Positions 1 through 8,350 of a stretch of DNA of 64,000 nucleotides are shown in pieces; the first letter of the stretch is position 1, and every line of letters starts with the position of its first letter. Position numbers and translations under genes: made by a program. The stretch lies in assembly GCF_022346945.1 (NCBI RefSeq), contig NZ_JAKRNI010000017.1, forward strand, positions 1-64,000, written 5' to 3'. The stretch is from Microbacterium sp. ACRRU. GTDB taxonomy: Bacteria > Actinomycetota > Actinomycetes > Actinomycetales > Microbacteriaceae. The notes below the pieces were generated by a model that saw only the letters and a list, made by a program, of their open reading frames with translations, was not told the origin of the DNA and did no database searches.

Positions 1-24
1 GGGGTGGCTGGATAGCGTCGGGGG

Positions 25-1395
25 ATGGGTTCACCGTCTATTGTGTGGTTCCGCGACGACCTGCGGCTCACCGATCACCCGGCACTGCGGGCGGCCCTCG
101 ATCGGGGCGAACCGATCATCGGGCTGTACGTCCTCGACGACGAGTCCGACGGGGTGCGTCCCCTCGGCGGGGCGGCGAAGTGGTGGTTGCACCACTCGCT
201 GGCATCCCTCGCCGAACGCCTCGGCGACCGGGGTTCCACCCTGGTGCTGCGACGAGGGCGCGCGTCCGACGTGCTCCCCGCGGTGGTCGACGAGACCGGA
301 GCGGGTGCGGTGTTCTGGAACCGCCGCTACGGCGGGGCCGAGCGCGAGATCGACCAGGGCATCAAGGAGAGACTGCGCGACGACGACGTCACGGTCGCGT
401 CGTTCGCGGCGAACCTGCTGTTCGAGCCGTGGACCGTCCGCACCGGCGCCGACAAGCCGTACGGCGTGTACTCGCCGTTCCGCCGGGCGGTGGAGAAGAT
501 GCCCGCGCCGCGCGCGCCGCTCCCCGAGGCGCGGAAGATCCCGGGGCCGTCGAGCACGCCGGACTCCGACGACCTGGACGCGTGGGCGCTTCTGCCCACC
601 ACACCGGACTGGGCGGGTGGTCTCCGGGAGACGTGGGAGCCCGGCGAGCCCGCAGCGCTCGCGCGGCTCCGCGAGTTCCTCGACGACGACCTCGGCGACT
701 ACGCCTTCTCGCGCGATGCGTTCGCCGGCGGAGCGACATCGAACCTGTCGCCGCGACTGCGGTGGGGAGAGGTCAGCCCGTACCAGATCTGGCACGCGAC
801 GCTCGAGCACCGCGGGTCGGGGAAGCACGCCGAGTCGGCGACCGGCTTCCTGTCCGAGATCATCTGGCGCGAGTTCGCGTGGCACGTGCTCTTCCACTCC
901 CCCGATCTCGCGACCGTCAACTGGCGCCGCCAGTACGACGACTTCCCCTGGCCTCGGCTGAACCGCGCGCACCTGGAGAAATGGCAGCGCGGCGAGACCG
1001 GGATCGCGGTCGTGGATGCCGGGATGAAGCAGCTGTGGCACACCGGGGTCATGCACAACCGGGTGCGCATGGTCACGGCATCCTTCCTCACCAAGAACCT
1101 GCTGATCGACTGGCGCCTCGGCGAGCAATGGTTCTGGGACTGCCTCGTGGACGCGGATGCCGCCAGCAACCCGTTCAACTGGCAGTGGGTCGCGGGGTCC
1201 GGGGCGGATGCCGCGCCGTACTTCCGGGTGTTCAACCCGGAGACTCAGCGCGAGAAGTTCGACCCGCACGACGAGTACATCCGGCGATGGGCGCCCGAGC
1301 ATCTCGACGGCGGAGCCCCCGAGCCCATGGTCGACCTGAAGCAGACACGACAGCGCGCCCTCGACGCGTACGACCGGGTGCGCCACGGCGGCTGA
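25..1395 (+). CDS. phr: Deoxyribodipyrimidine photo-lyase (cryptochrome/photolyase family)
   Basis: This enzyme would repair UV pyrimidine dimers in DNA using light and bound FAD. The 456-residue protein has the usual class I photolyase length and layout. The N-terminal antenna-binding Rossmann domain opens with VWFRDDLRLTDHPAL near residues 7-21. The FAD-binding helical domain follows, with GETGIAVVDAGMKQLWHTG near residue 321 and NPFNWQWVAGSG near residue 382, the family signature around the flavin and the electron-transfer tryptophans. The ATG lies six bases after TAGCGT (13-18), a -10-like box, so the mRNA may be leaderless. It faces the Asp23-like gene tail to tail across a strong hairpin. 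Whether it repairs CPD or (6-4) lesions cannot be settled here, but the features fit CPD photolyase. Confidence 0.96.
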   Translation: MGSPSIVWFRDDLRLTDHPALRAALDRGEPIIGLYVLDDESDGVRPLGGAAKWWLHHSLASLAERLGDRGSTLVLRRGRASDVLPAVVDETGAGAVFWNRRYGGAEREIDQGIKERLRDDDVTVASFAANLLFEPWTVRTGADKPYGVYSPFRRAVEKMPAPRAPLPEARKIPGPSSTPDSDDLDAWALLPTTPDWAGGLRETWEPGEPAALARLREFLDDDLGDYAFSRDAFAGGATSNLSPRLRWGEVSPYQIWHATLEHRGSGKHAESATGFLSEIIWREFAWHVLFHSPDLATVNWRRQYDDFPWPRLNRAHLEKWQRGETGIAVVDAGMKQLWHTGVMHNRVRMVTASFLTKNLLIDWRLGEQWFWDCLVDADAASNPFNWQWVAGSGADAAPYFRVFNPETQREKFDPHDEYIRRWAPEHLDGGAPEPMVDLKQTRQRALDAYDRVRHGG

Positions 1396-1410
1396 TCACC
1401 CGCACGCGGA

Positions 1411-1440
1411 AAGGGGCGCCACCCGAAGGCGGCGCCCCTT
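1411..1440. terminator. Bidirectional terminator hairpin between phr and the Asp23-like gene
   Basis: AAGGGGCGCC and GGCGCCCCTT form a perfect 10-bp stem with a 10-base loop. It sits between two convergent genes and has A/T at its outer ends, so it could terminate transcription from both sides. Confidence 0.8.
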
Positions 1441-1453
1441 GTCACGGGATTCG

Positions 1454-1882
1454 TCAGTTGACGCGGGAGTCCGCCGCGTCGTCCTCGTCATCGTCACCGG
1501 GGATGAAGACGTCGACGACGGTGACGTTGATCTCGGCGACCTTCATGCCCACGAGCTCGGTGATGGCCTGGTGCACGGCGGCGCGGACGTTCGAGGCCAC
1601 GCGCTGCAGCTGCTCCGGGTAGTCGACCTGGATCGCGATGTCAGCGGCGACCTCGGTCTCGCCCACCTCGACGGAGACGCCCTGCGCGTAGTCCTTGGAG
1701 CCCACGGCCTGTCGGATGTTTCCGATCACGCGCGCCGCGCCGCCGCCGAGGGCGTGCACGCCGGGAACCTCGGCCGCGGCGATCCCGGCGACCTTGGCGA
1801 CGACGGCGTCCACGATGACGGTCGAGCCGCCGTCCTTCGTGGGCGTGACGGGGGTGGTGGTGGCGGTGGTGTTCTGAGCCAT
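1454..1882 (-). CDS. Asp23/Gls24 family envelope stress protein
   Basis: Asp23/Gls24 proteins are small cell-envelope-associated stress proteins of Gram-positive bacteria. The 142-residue product has a low-complexity Thr/Val start, then the family core from about residue 22 (VIVDAVVAKVAGIAAAEVPGVHALGG). The conserved segment VSVEVGETEVAADIAIQVDYPEQLQRVASNVRAAV and the ending AEINVTVVDVFIPGDDDEDD follow. A good ribosome-binding site (GGAAGGAAG) precedes the ATG. There is no signal peptide or membrane segment, so it is cytoplasmic and would reach the membrane through a partner. Actinobacteria often carry several paralogues; this one stands alone. The precise function is unknown. Confidence 0.9.
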   Translation of the reverse strand: MAQNTTATTTPVTPTKDGGSTVIVDAVVAKVAGIAAAEVPGVHALGGGAARVIGNIRQAVGSKDYAQGVSVEVGETEVAADIAIQVDYPEQLQRVASNVRAAVHQAITELVGMKVAEINVTVVDVFIPGDDDEDDAADSRVN

Positions 1883-2003
1883 TGCGCTTCCTTCCGTGAT
1901 CTGCGGAACCGGATGTTCCGCGAAGTCACAGTGGAGACGTGCCGGGCCTGTGGTTCGTCACGCGTTCTCGACTGAGAGATTCCTGAGCGTCGCCGGGCGG
2001 CCC

Positions 2004-2357
2004 TTACTCGTCGAAGAATCCCCCGAACGGCACATCCAGGTTGCCGTCGTCACGCTCGTCGTACATGACGGTCTCGACCGAGAGCGCCACTTTTGTGCCG
2101 GGGGAGAAAAGAATGCTCACCTGCCGGTTGCCAACGGCGATGAACGAGACGAACCGCCCGCCGAGGTCCACGGCGGTTTCGATCCTCCTCCTCAAATCGT
2201 CGAGGTCCTGGCCCTGGGCCAGCGCGAAGACGGCGTCGTTGACGGCCATCTGGGTTCGAACCATGGTCTGTGCCCCACTCATGGGCGTGACGGTAGGGCC
2301 GTGCGGGAAAGGGCCGTGAGGGGGTTGCGGTGGGTGCACGATCGGAATACCCGGCAT
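2004..2357 (-). CDS. Hypothetical small protein, 117 aa
   Basis: I do not recognise this family. The predicted protein starts with a Pro/His-rich stretch (MPGIPIVHPPQPPHGPFPHG). A folded-looking core of about 90 residues follows, with an alpha-helical segment (DLDDLRRRIETAVDLGG) and beta strands (FVSFIAVGNRQVSILFSPG). It ends acidic and aromatic (DVPFGGFFDE). An internal ATG at 2282 would give a 92-residue form that keeps only the core; neither start has a convincing ribosome-binding site. It lies head to head with the flavin oxidoreductase gene, only about 20 bp apart, so their promoters must overlap. Codon use resembles a real gene of this genome and the core has a consistent fold pattern. 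Confidence 0.6.
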   Translation of the reverse strand: MPGIPIVHPPQPPHGPFPHGPTVTPMSGAQTMVRTQMAVNDAVFALAQGQDLDDLRRRIETAVDLGGRFVSFIAVGNRQVSILFSPGTKVALSVETVMYDERDDGNLDVPFGGFFDE

Positions 2358-2378
2358 CGCGGAAGGGTTGACTCCGGA

Positions 2379-3440
2379 GTGACCGACGCGATCCCCTCCC
2401 TCTCCGTCCTGGACCTCGTCCCCGTGCGCTCGGACCAGAGCAGCGCACAGGCCGTGGCCGCCTCTCTCGATCTGGTGGAGCGCGCCGACCGGCTCGGGTA
2501 TCGCCGCTACTGGTTCGCCGAGCATCACAACATGCCCGCGGTCGCGTCGACGGCGCCGCCCGTCCTGATCGCCGCGGCGGCCGCCCGCACGTCGCGCATC
2601 CGGGTGGGGTCGGGCGGGGTCATGCTGCCGAACCACTCCCCGCTCATCGTGGCCGAGCAGTTCGCCGCGCTCGAGGCTCTCGCCCCGGGCCGTATCGACC
2701 TCGGTATCGGTCGCGCGCCCGGTAGCGACCCCGTCATCACTCAGCTGCTGCACCGCTCGGGCACGACGAGCGACGTCTCACGCTTCCCGGACCACGTCAC
2801 CGACATCCTCGCGCTGACCTCCCCCGAGGGCGCCACGGTGCGCTTCACCTCCGGCACCGAGTACCAGGTGAAGGCGACACCCCTGGCATCCGGGATGCCA
2901 CAGGTGTGGCTGCTGGGGTCGAGCGACTACTCCGCGCAGCTCGCGGCGAGCTTCGGCCTGCCGTATGTCTTCGCGAACCACTTCGCCGGCGAAGGGCTCG
3001 ACCGCGCCCTGCGCCTCTACCGCGACCAGTTCCAGCCGAACGAGTCGGGTGAGGGGCCCCGCACCTTCGTCACGGCCAACGTCGTCGCCGCCCCTACCGC
3101 CGAGGAGGCCGAGGAGCGTGCTCTCCCGCAGCTGCGCATGATGGCGCGGCTGCGCACGAACCGTCCGCTCGTTCCGCTCGAGACCGTCGAGCAGGCGAAG
3201 GCCGATCCGTTGGACGCGATGGCCGAGTCGATCATGGCATCCACCCGTCAGAAGTGGTTCGTCGGAACGGGCGACGACGTGCGGTCGCAGCTCGCGGCGT
3301 TCGCAGCCCAACACGGTGTCGACGAGATTATGCTGTCTCCCGTCGCCGGGGCGTACGACGGCGAGTCGCTGGAGACCTCTGAGGCTCGGACGCAGACGCT
3401 CGAGCTCGTGGCGTCCCCGTCCGCCGTCACCGCCGCCTGA
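2379..3440 (+). CDS. LLM class flavin-dependent oxidoreductase (MsnO8-type luciferase-like monooxygenase)
   Basis: This is a bacterial-luciferase-like flavin oxidoreductase of 353 residues, a TIM-barrel fold using FMN or F420. Characteristic segments are SVLDLVPVRSDQSS at the N-terminus, RYWFAEHHNMPAVASTAPPV near residue 44, and RIRVGSGGVMLPNHSPLIVAEQFAALEAL followed by GRIDLGIGRAPG. This order matches the alkanal-monooxygenase-like MsnO8 subgroup. The GTG start at 2379 was chosen because the family motif begins directly after it and GGAAGG lies about 12 bases upstream. A much longer reading frame extends upstream but overlaps the opposite-strand gene and has no family match. The natural substrate is unknown. 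Confidence 0.9.
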   Translation: MTDAIPSLSVLDLVPVRSDQSSAQAVAASLDLVERADRLGYRRYWFAEHHNMPAVASTAPPVLIAAAAARTSRIRVGSGGVMLPNHSPLIVAEQFAALEALAPGRIDLGIGRAPGSDPVITQLLHRSGTTSDVSRFPDHVTDILALTSPEGATVRFTSGTEYQVKATPLASGMPQVWLLGSSDYSAQLAASFGLPYVFANHFAGEGLDRALRLYRDQFQPNESGEGPRTFVTANVVAAPTAEEAEERALPQLRMMARLRTNRPLVPLETVEQAKADPLDAMAESIMASTRQKWFVGTGDDVRSQLAAFAAQHGVDEIMLSPVAGAYDGESLETSEARTQTLELVASPSAVTAA

Positions 3441-3552
3441 GACGGGCGGCCCCACGGCGCCGCCGACCGTTTCTCGCCACCGGGTCAGTGCCCGGCGTGT
3501 CAGAGCGCCGCTTCCTCGGGCTGGCCGCGCGGGATCCCGCCCGGGGGTCTCG

Positions 3553-4515
3553 CTAGGACTCCGGCTCGCCGCTGAGCAGACCCCGCAGCCAATCCCGAGC
3601 CTCGACGAAGACGTCGTCGGAGTACCGCTGCGGATAGCGCACGATTGCGCGGTCGGCGCGCGCGTAGGAGCCGAGGAAGATCACCTTCGGGCTGAAGCGA
3701 CGGAGGCCGAGCAGAGCGTCGGCCATGCGCTCGTCGTGCACGTGCCCGTCCGCGTCGATCACGAAGCGGTAGCGACCGAGCGCATCGCCGATGGGGCGGG
3801 ATGCCAACAGGCTCAGGTTGATCCCCCGCGTGGCGAACTGCTCGAGGAGTTCGAGAAGCGCACCGGGGTGGTCCTCGGGGAGTTCCACGATGAGCGAGGT
3901 CTTGTCGGCGCCCGTGGGGGGCGCGGGGGCCACCGTGCGGCTGACGAGCACGAATCGCGTCACGGCGTTCGGGTTGTCGCCGATCTCCTCCGCGAGCACC
4001 TCGAGCTCGTGATGCGCGACGATCCCGGGCGCGGCGATCGCGGCATCCGCCCCGCTCGACCCGTCGAGAACGCCCAGCGCGCTGGCGACATTGCTCGCCG
4101 CGGGCAGGTGAGCGTGGGCCGGAACGTGATCGCGGAGCCATCCGAGGCACTGGCCGTAGGCGACGGGGTGCGCGGCGACGAGCGAGACGTCGGCGAGCGT
4201 CATCCCGGGACGCCCGACCAGCACGAAGTTGACCGGTACGAGGTATTCGCCGACGATCCGCAGGCCGGGCACGGTGGCCAGAGCGTCCTGCGCCGTCGAG
4301 ACGCCGCCGTCCACCGAGTTCTCGATTGCGATCATCGCGGCATCCGAGCGTCCTTCGACGACGTCGGCGAGCGCTTCTCCGACGTTGCGCACGGGTCGCC
4401 AGATCTGGTCCCGCGCCTCGGGTACCTGCGCCAGGGCCGCCTCGGTGAACGTCCCCGCCGGGCCCAGGTAGCTGTAGGTACGGCGGGCGAGCGGGGTGTC
4501 GGTGTCGGGCAGCAC
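3553..4515 (-). CDS. pheA: Prephenate dehydratase
   Basis: It converts prephenate to phenylpyruvate in phenylalanine synthesis. The 320-residue monofunctional form has the catalytic domain first (RTYSYLGPAGTFTEAAL near residue 12; DAAMIAIENSVDGGVSTAQDAL). The TRF motif essential for catalysis is near residue 185. An ACT regulatory domain follows (TSLIVELPEDHPGALLELLEQFATRGINLSLLASRP). The ACT motif reads ASRP instead of the common ESRP, a mild change near the phenylalanine feedback site. The GTG at 4515 is seven bases after a TAGGCT -10-like box, consistent with a leaderless mRNA. A longer frame upstream is antisense to non-conserved sequence. It is divergent from pgm. Confidence 0.95.
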   Translation of the reverse strand: MLPDTDTPLARRTYSYLGPAGTFTEAALAQVPEARDQIWRPVRNVGEALADVVEGRSDAAMIAIENSVDGGVSTAQDALATVPGLRIVGEYLVPVNFVLVGRPGMTLADVSLVAAHPVAYGQCLGWLRDHVPAHAHLPAASNVASALGVLDGSSGADAAIAAPGIVAHHELEVLAEEIGDNPNAVTRFVLVSRTVAPAPPTGADKTSLIVELPEDHPGALLELLEQFATRGINLSLLASRPIGDALGRYRFVIDADGHVHDERMADALLGLRRFSPKVIFLGSYARADRAIVRYPQRYSDDVFVEARDWLRGLLSGEPES

Positions 4516-4718
4516 GGCGTACAGCCTAGACCGGGGGTGGTGCCGCGGATGCCTCGGGATCGCCCCCGTCCACGGCCCGCCCCGGCCGGGGCCCGAGGAA
4601 CCCGCGGCCCACCGCCGGCTCCACCCCGAACCGGGTCTGGGCACATTCCCGGGATGTTCTGCGCCGCGAATGGGCCGGCGCGTGTGCGCCGGGGCTCCGC
4701 AGCGGGCAGACTGTGGGC

Positions 4719-6365
4719 ATGAGCAGTCGCGCAGGACAGCCCGCCGAGGCATCCGATCTCATCGACATCGACGAACTGATCGCCGCCTACTACGACCGCA
4801 AACCGGATGCCGCGGTGCCCGAGCAGCGCGTCGCGTTCGGCACGAGCGGCCACCGCGGGTCGTCGCTGAGCACGAGCTTCAACGAGGACCACATCCTCGC
4901 CACCACCCAGGCGATCGTCGACTATCGCGCGTCGCAGGGCATCACCGGACCGCTCTTCCTCGGGCGCGACACGCACGGCCTGTCGCTGCCGGCGGAGCGC
5001 AGCGCCATCGAGGTGCTCGTCGCGAACGGCGTCGACGTGCGCGTCGACTCCCGCGACTCGTGGGTGCCCACCCCGGCGCTCAGCCACGCGATCCTCACCT
5101 ACAACCGCGGCCGCTCGATCGATGACCCGGGCCGCGCCGACGGCATCGTCGTCACGCCCTCCCACAACCCGCCCCGCGACGGCGGCTTCAAGTACAACCC
5201 GCCGCACGGCGGCCCCGCCGACACCGACGCCACCGGCTGGATCGCCGACCGTGCGAACGAGCTCATCGCCGCGGGACTGACGGGCGTGCAGCGCACCCGC
5301 CACGCCGACATCGACCTCGACGGCCTCGGCCAGTACGACTTCCGTGACGCGTACGTGCGCGATCTGGCATCCATCATCGACGTCGACGCGATCCGCAACG
5401 CCGGCGTCCGCATCGGCGCCGACCCCCTCGGCGGGGCGTCGGTGGAGTACTGGGCGCTCATCGCCGAGGTCTACGACCTCGACCTCACCGTCGTGAACCC
5501 CGAGGTCGACCCGACGTGGAAGTTCATGACGCTCGACTGGGACGAGAAGATCCGCATGGATCCCTCGTCGCCGTCGGCCATGGCCTCGCTCGTCGCCGCC
5601 CGCGCCGACTACGACATCCTCACCGGCAACGACGCCGACGCCGACCGGCACGGCATCGTCACCCCCGACGCGGGCCTGATGAACCCCAACCACTACCTCG
5701 CGGTCGCGATCGACTACCTCTTCTCGCACCGCGAGGGATGGCCGACGGATGCCGCGGTCGGCAAGACCCTGGTCTCGTCGATGATCATCGACCGCGTGGC
5801 ATCCGCTCTCGGGAAGACGCTGCTGGAGGTACCGGTCGGGTTCAAGTGGTTCGTGCCGGGCCTGCTCGACGGCTCGGTCGCGTTCGGCGGGGAGGAGTCG
5901 GCGGGAGCGTCGTTCCTCCGCAAGGACGGCACCGTCTGGACCACCGACAAGGACGGCATCCTGCTGTGCCTGCTCGCCGCCGAGATCCTGGCCGTGACCG
6001 GCAAGACGCCGTCGCAGCGGTACGCCGAGCTCGAGGCCGAGTTCGGCGCGTCGGCCTATCAGCGCGTCGACGCCCCCGCCTCGCCGGCGCAGAAGTCGGC
6101 ACTGTCGAAGCTGTCGCCGGAGGCGGTCACCGCCACCGAGCTGGCGGGTGAGCCGATCACCGCGAAGCTCTCGCACGCGCCCGGCAACGGCGCCGCGATC
6201 GGCGGCCTCAAGGTGCAGACCGAGTCGGCGTGGTTCGCCGCTCGCCCCTCGGGCACCGAGGACGTGTACAAGCTGTACGCCGAGTCGCTCCGCGGCGAGG
6301 AGCACCTGCGCGCCGTGCAGGAGGAGGCCCGCGCGGTCGTCTCCGCCGCCCTCGGCCAGGCCTGA
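4719..6365 (+). CDS. pgm: Phosphoglucomutase, alpha-D-glucose-phosphate specific
   Basis: Pgm interconverts glucose-1-phosphate and glucose-6-phosphate, linking galactose, maltose and glycogen metabolism to glycolysis. The 548-residue length is normal. Motifs run in order: [20 protein letters not shown] near residue 42, the phosphoserine loop [20 protein letters not shown] near residue 147, the magnesium-binding DADADRHG near residue 305, and the sugar-binding [10 protein letters not shown] near residue 390. Near the C-terminus the phosphate-binding loop reads [16 protein letters not shown]. The ATG at 4719 was preferred to an in-frame GTG six bases earlier because a -10-like CAGACT ends six bases before it, suggesting a leaderless transcript. 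The galactose operon that depends on this enzyme lies about 5 kb downstream. Confidence 0.96.
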   Translation: MSSRAGQPAEASDLIDIDELIAAYYDRKPDAAVPEQRVAFGTSGHRGSSLSTSFNEDHILATTQAIVDYRASQGITGPLFLGRDTHGLSLPAERSAIEVLVANGVDVRVDSRDSWVPTPALSHAILTYNRGRSIDDPGRADGIVVTPSHNPPRDGGFKYNPPHGGPADTDATGWIADRANELIAAGLTGVQRTRHADIDLDGLGQYDFRDAYVRDLASIIDVDAIRNAGVRIGADPLGGASVEYWALIAEVYDLDLTVVNPEVDPTWKFMTLDWDEKIRMDPSSPSAMASLVAARADYDILTGNDADADRHGIVTPDAGLMNPNHYLAVAIDYLFSHREGWPTDAAVGKTLVSSMIIDRVASALGKTLLEVPVGFKWFVPGLLDGSVAFGGEESAGASFLRKDGTVWTTDKDGILLCLLAAEILAVTGKTPSQRYAELEAEFGASAYQRVDAPASPAQKSALSKLSPEAVTATELAGEPITAKLSHAPGNGAAIGGLKVQTESAWFAARPSGTEDVYKLYAESLRGEEHLRAVQEEARAVVSAALGQA

Positions 6366-6375
6366 CGCATCCCGT

Positions 6376-6411
6376 GAAGCGGCGCCGTTCCCCCGGGAGC
6401 GGCGCCGCTTC
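6376..6411 (+). terminator. Terminator hairpin after pgm
   Basis: GAAGCGGCGCCG and CGGCGCCGCTTC form a perfect 12-bp stem with a 12-base loop, 10 bases after the pgm stop, followed by a short T-containing run. Confidence 0.75.
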
Positions 6412-6535
6412 TTCGCGGCACGCATGAACGCGATCCGCGCGCATCGGCGAGGGGCACGGCAGGCAGAAACGCGAGTCGGGGCGTCGGGATGCCACGGCCC
6501 CGACGCTCCGCGGCCCCGCCTGCCGCGGGCGACGC

Positions 6536-6639
6536 GCATCCGGCGCATGTCGCGCGACGGGCACGGCACGCATAAACGCCATCCGCGCGCAGAAACACGG
6601 TGACAGCGCGTTTACGCACGCAGATCGCGTTTATGCGTG
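6536..6639. repeat. 104-bp palindromic repeat, copy A
   Basis: This is the first of three near-identical 104-bp units in the gap between pgm and the alcohol dehydrogenase gene. The last 79 bases (6561-6639) differ from copies B and C at about three positions each. The unit has terminal inverted repeats: CACGCATAAACGC near its left end faces GCGTTTATGCGTG at the right end. A degenerate, partial relative lies at about 6421-6475. Confidence 0.85.
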
Positions 6640-6739
6640 TCGGGCGGTGCGGATGGCCAGCCCCGGGCGGTACGGATGCCGCGGCCCGCCGGCCCCGGGC
6701 GGCCCGGAGCTCCGTGGAACGCCGGCCCCGGGCGGTGCG

Positions 6740-6843
6740 GCATCCGGCACATGTCGCGCGATGGGCACGGCACGCATAAACGCGATCCGCGCGCAGAAAC
6801 ATGGGGACAGCGCGTTTACGCACGCAGATCGCGTTTATGCGTG
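6740..6843. repeat. 104-bp palindromic repeat, copy B
   Basis: The second unit starts 204 bp after copy A. Here the inverted repeat is a perfect 17 bp (CACGCATAAACGCGATC against GATCGCGTTTATGCGTG) around a 39-45 base centre that contains GCGTTTACGCACGC, a second imperfect half-site. No open reading frame of credible codon use runs through the repeat. Confidence 0.85.
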
Positions 6844-6934
6844 AGCCGGGGCGTCGGGATGCCGCGGCCCGGCCCGCCGCGGCGCCGCCGGCCCGCCGCA
6901 GCCCCGCCGCAGCCCCGCCGGCCCCGGACAGCGC

Positions 6935-7038
6935 GGATCCGGCGCACATTCGGCGACGGGCACGGCACGCATAAACGCCATCCACGCACAGAAACACGGG
7001 GACAGCGCGTTTACGCACGCAGATCGCGTTTATGCGTG
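6935..7038. repeat. 104-bp palindromic repeat, copy C
   Basis: The third unit starts 195 bp after copy B and ends about 100 bp before the alcohol dehydrogenase stop codon. Its central bases differ slightly (CCACGCACAG in place of CCGCGCGCAG), while the right arm is identical in all three copies. The spacers between copies are also related to each other (GCGTCGGGATGCCGCGGCCC-type blocks at about 6480, 6852 and 7079). Confidence 0.85.
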
Positions 7039-7136
7039 AGCCGGGGCGACGGAATGCCCCGGCCCCGGGCGGCGCCGGGCGTCGGGATGCCGCGGCCCCG
7101 ACGCTCCGTGGAACGCCGGGGCCGTGGCATCCGGGA

Positions 7137-8177
7137 TCAGGCGAGGGTCGCGGCGTCGATCACGAAGCGGTAGCGCACGTCGCTCTTCAGCACGCGCTCG
7201 TACGCCTCGTTGATCTGCTCGGCCGAGATGACCTCGACCTCGGGCGCGATGCCCTTCTCGGCGCAGAAGTCGAGCATCTCCTGGGTCTCGCGGATGCCGC
7301 CGATCGACGACCCCGCGAAGGAGCGGCGGTTGGTGAACAGCGTGAAGACCTGGATCGGCAGCGGCTCCGGCGGAGCGCCGACGTTGACCATCGTGCCGTT
7401 CAGGGTGAGCAGCCCCAGGTACTTCTTCAGCTCGAGCGGCGCGCTGACGGTGTTGACGATCAGGTCGAAGTGGTTCTTCAGCGTCGTGAAGGTCTCGTCG
7501 TCCTTGGTCGCGTAGTAGTGGTCGGCGCCCATCGCGAGGCCGTCGTCCTTCTTGCTGAGCGTCTGCGACAGCACCGTGACCTCGGCGCCCATGGCATGCG
7601 CGATCTTGACCGCCATGTGACCGAGACCGCCCAGGCCGACGACGGCGACCTTCTTGCCGGGACCGGCGTTCCAGTGGTTCAGCGGCGAGTACGTCGTGAT
7701 GCCGGCGCACAGCAGGGGCGCGGCCTTCTCGTAGGGGATGGACTCCGGCACGCGCAGCACGAAGTCCTGGTCGACGACGATCTTCTGCGAGTAGCCGCCC
7801 TGGGTGACGGTGCCGTCACGGTCGACGGCGCCGTACGTGCCGATGTTGCCGTTGAGGCAGTACTGCTCCTCGCCGGCGCGGCAGTTGTCGCACTCGCGGC
7901 AGGAGTTGACCATGCAGCCGACGCCGACGCGGTCGCCGACGGAGTACTTCGTCACGTCGGCGCCGACCTCGGCGACCGTTCCGACGATCTCGTGGCCGAC
8001 GGTCAGCGGGTAGGGCACCTCGCCCCACTCGCCGCGGATGGTGTGGATGTCGGAGTGGCAGATGCCGGCGTAGGCGATGTCGATCAGGACGTCGGCGGGA
8101 CCGACCGGCCGCCGCTCGATCGTGGTGGGTTCAAGGGGGGATGTCGCGGATGACGCCGCGTAGGCGTTGACGTGCAT
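7137..8177 (-). CDS. Zinc-dependent NAD(P) alcohol dehydrogenase (CAD/YahK type)
   Basis: This medium-chain dehydrogenase would oxidise alcohols or reduce aldehydes. The catalytic zinc ligands appear in [16 protein letters not shown] and VGHEIVG. The structural zinc site is the cysteine set in [20 protein letters not shown] near residue 95. The nucleotide-binding loop [13 protein letters not shown] follows near residue 175. Of the possible starts I chose the ATG at 8177 (346 residues), which has GAGGAG four bases upstream; a GTG at 8189 lacks one. The sequence most resembles cinnamyl-alcohol/YahK aldehyde reductases, usually NADPH-linked with broad aldehyde range. It has no operon partner. 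Confidence 0.93.
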   Translation of the reverse strand: MHVNAYAASSATSPLEPTTIERRPVGPADVLIDIAYAGICHSDIHTIRGEWGEVPYPLTVGHEIVGTVAEVGADVTKYSVGDRVGVGCMVNSCRECDNCRAGEEQYCLNGNIGTYGAVDRDGTVTQGGYSQKIVVDQDFVLRVPESIPYEKAAPLLCAGITTYSPLNHWNAGPGKKVAVVGLGGLGHMAVKIAHAMGAEVTVLSQTLSKKDDGLAMGADHYYATKDDETFTTLKNHFDLIVNTVSAPLELKKYLGLLTLNGTMVNVGAPPEPLPIQVFTLFTNRRSFAGSSIGGIRETQEMLDFCAEKGIAPEVEVISAEQINEAYERVLKSDVRYRFVIDAATLA

Positions 8178-8350
8178 GAGGCTCCTCACCGGAGGGAATG
8201 TCGAACCTCTCCATCCTTCCCTGGTTCGCCGCTCGAGGGGCGAGATCGGCCAACAGGGATGCCGCCGGGCTCGGCGAATGCGCGCCGCGCAGCGGTTCCG
8301 CGACCGTCGGCGAAGTGGCGGATGACGGCCGCGGCAACCAGACTGTCCGG

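Noticed and set aside
6536..7038. The three 104-bp repeats as a CRISPR array
   Set aside because: Units are far too long and strongly palindromic, the spacers resemble each other, and there are only three copies with no cas genes.
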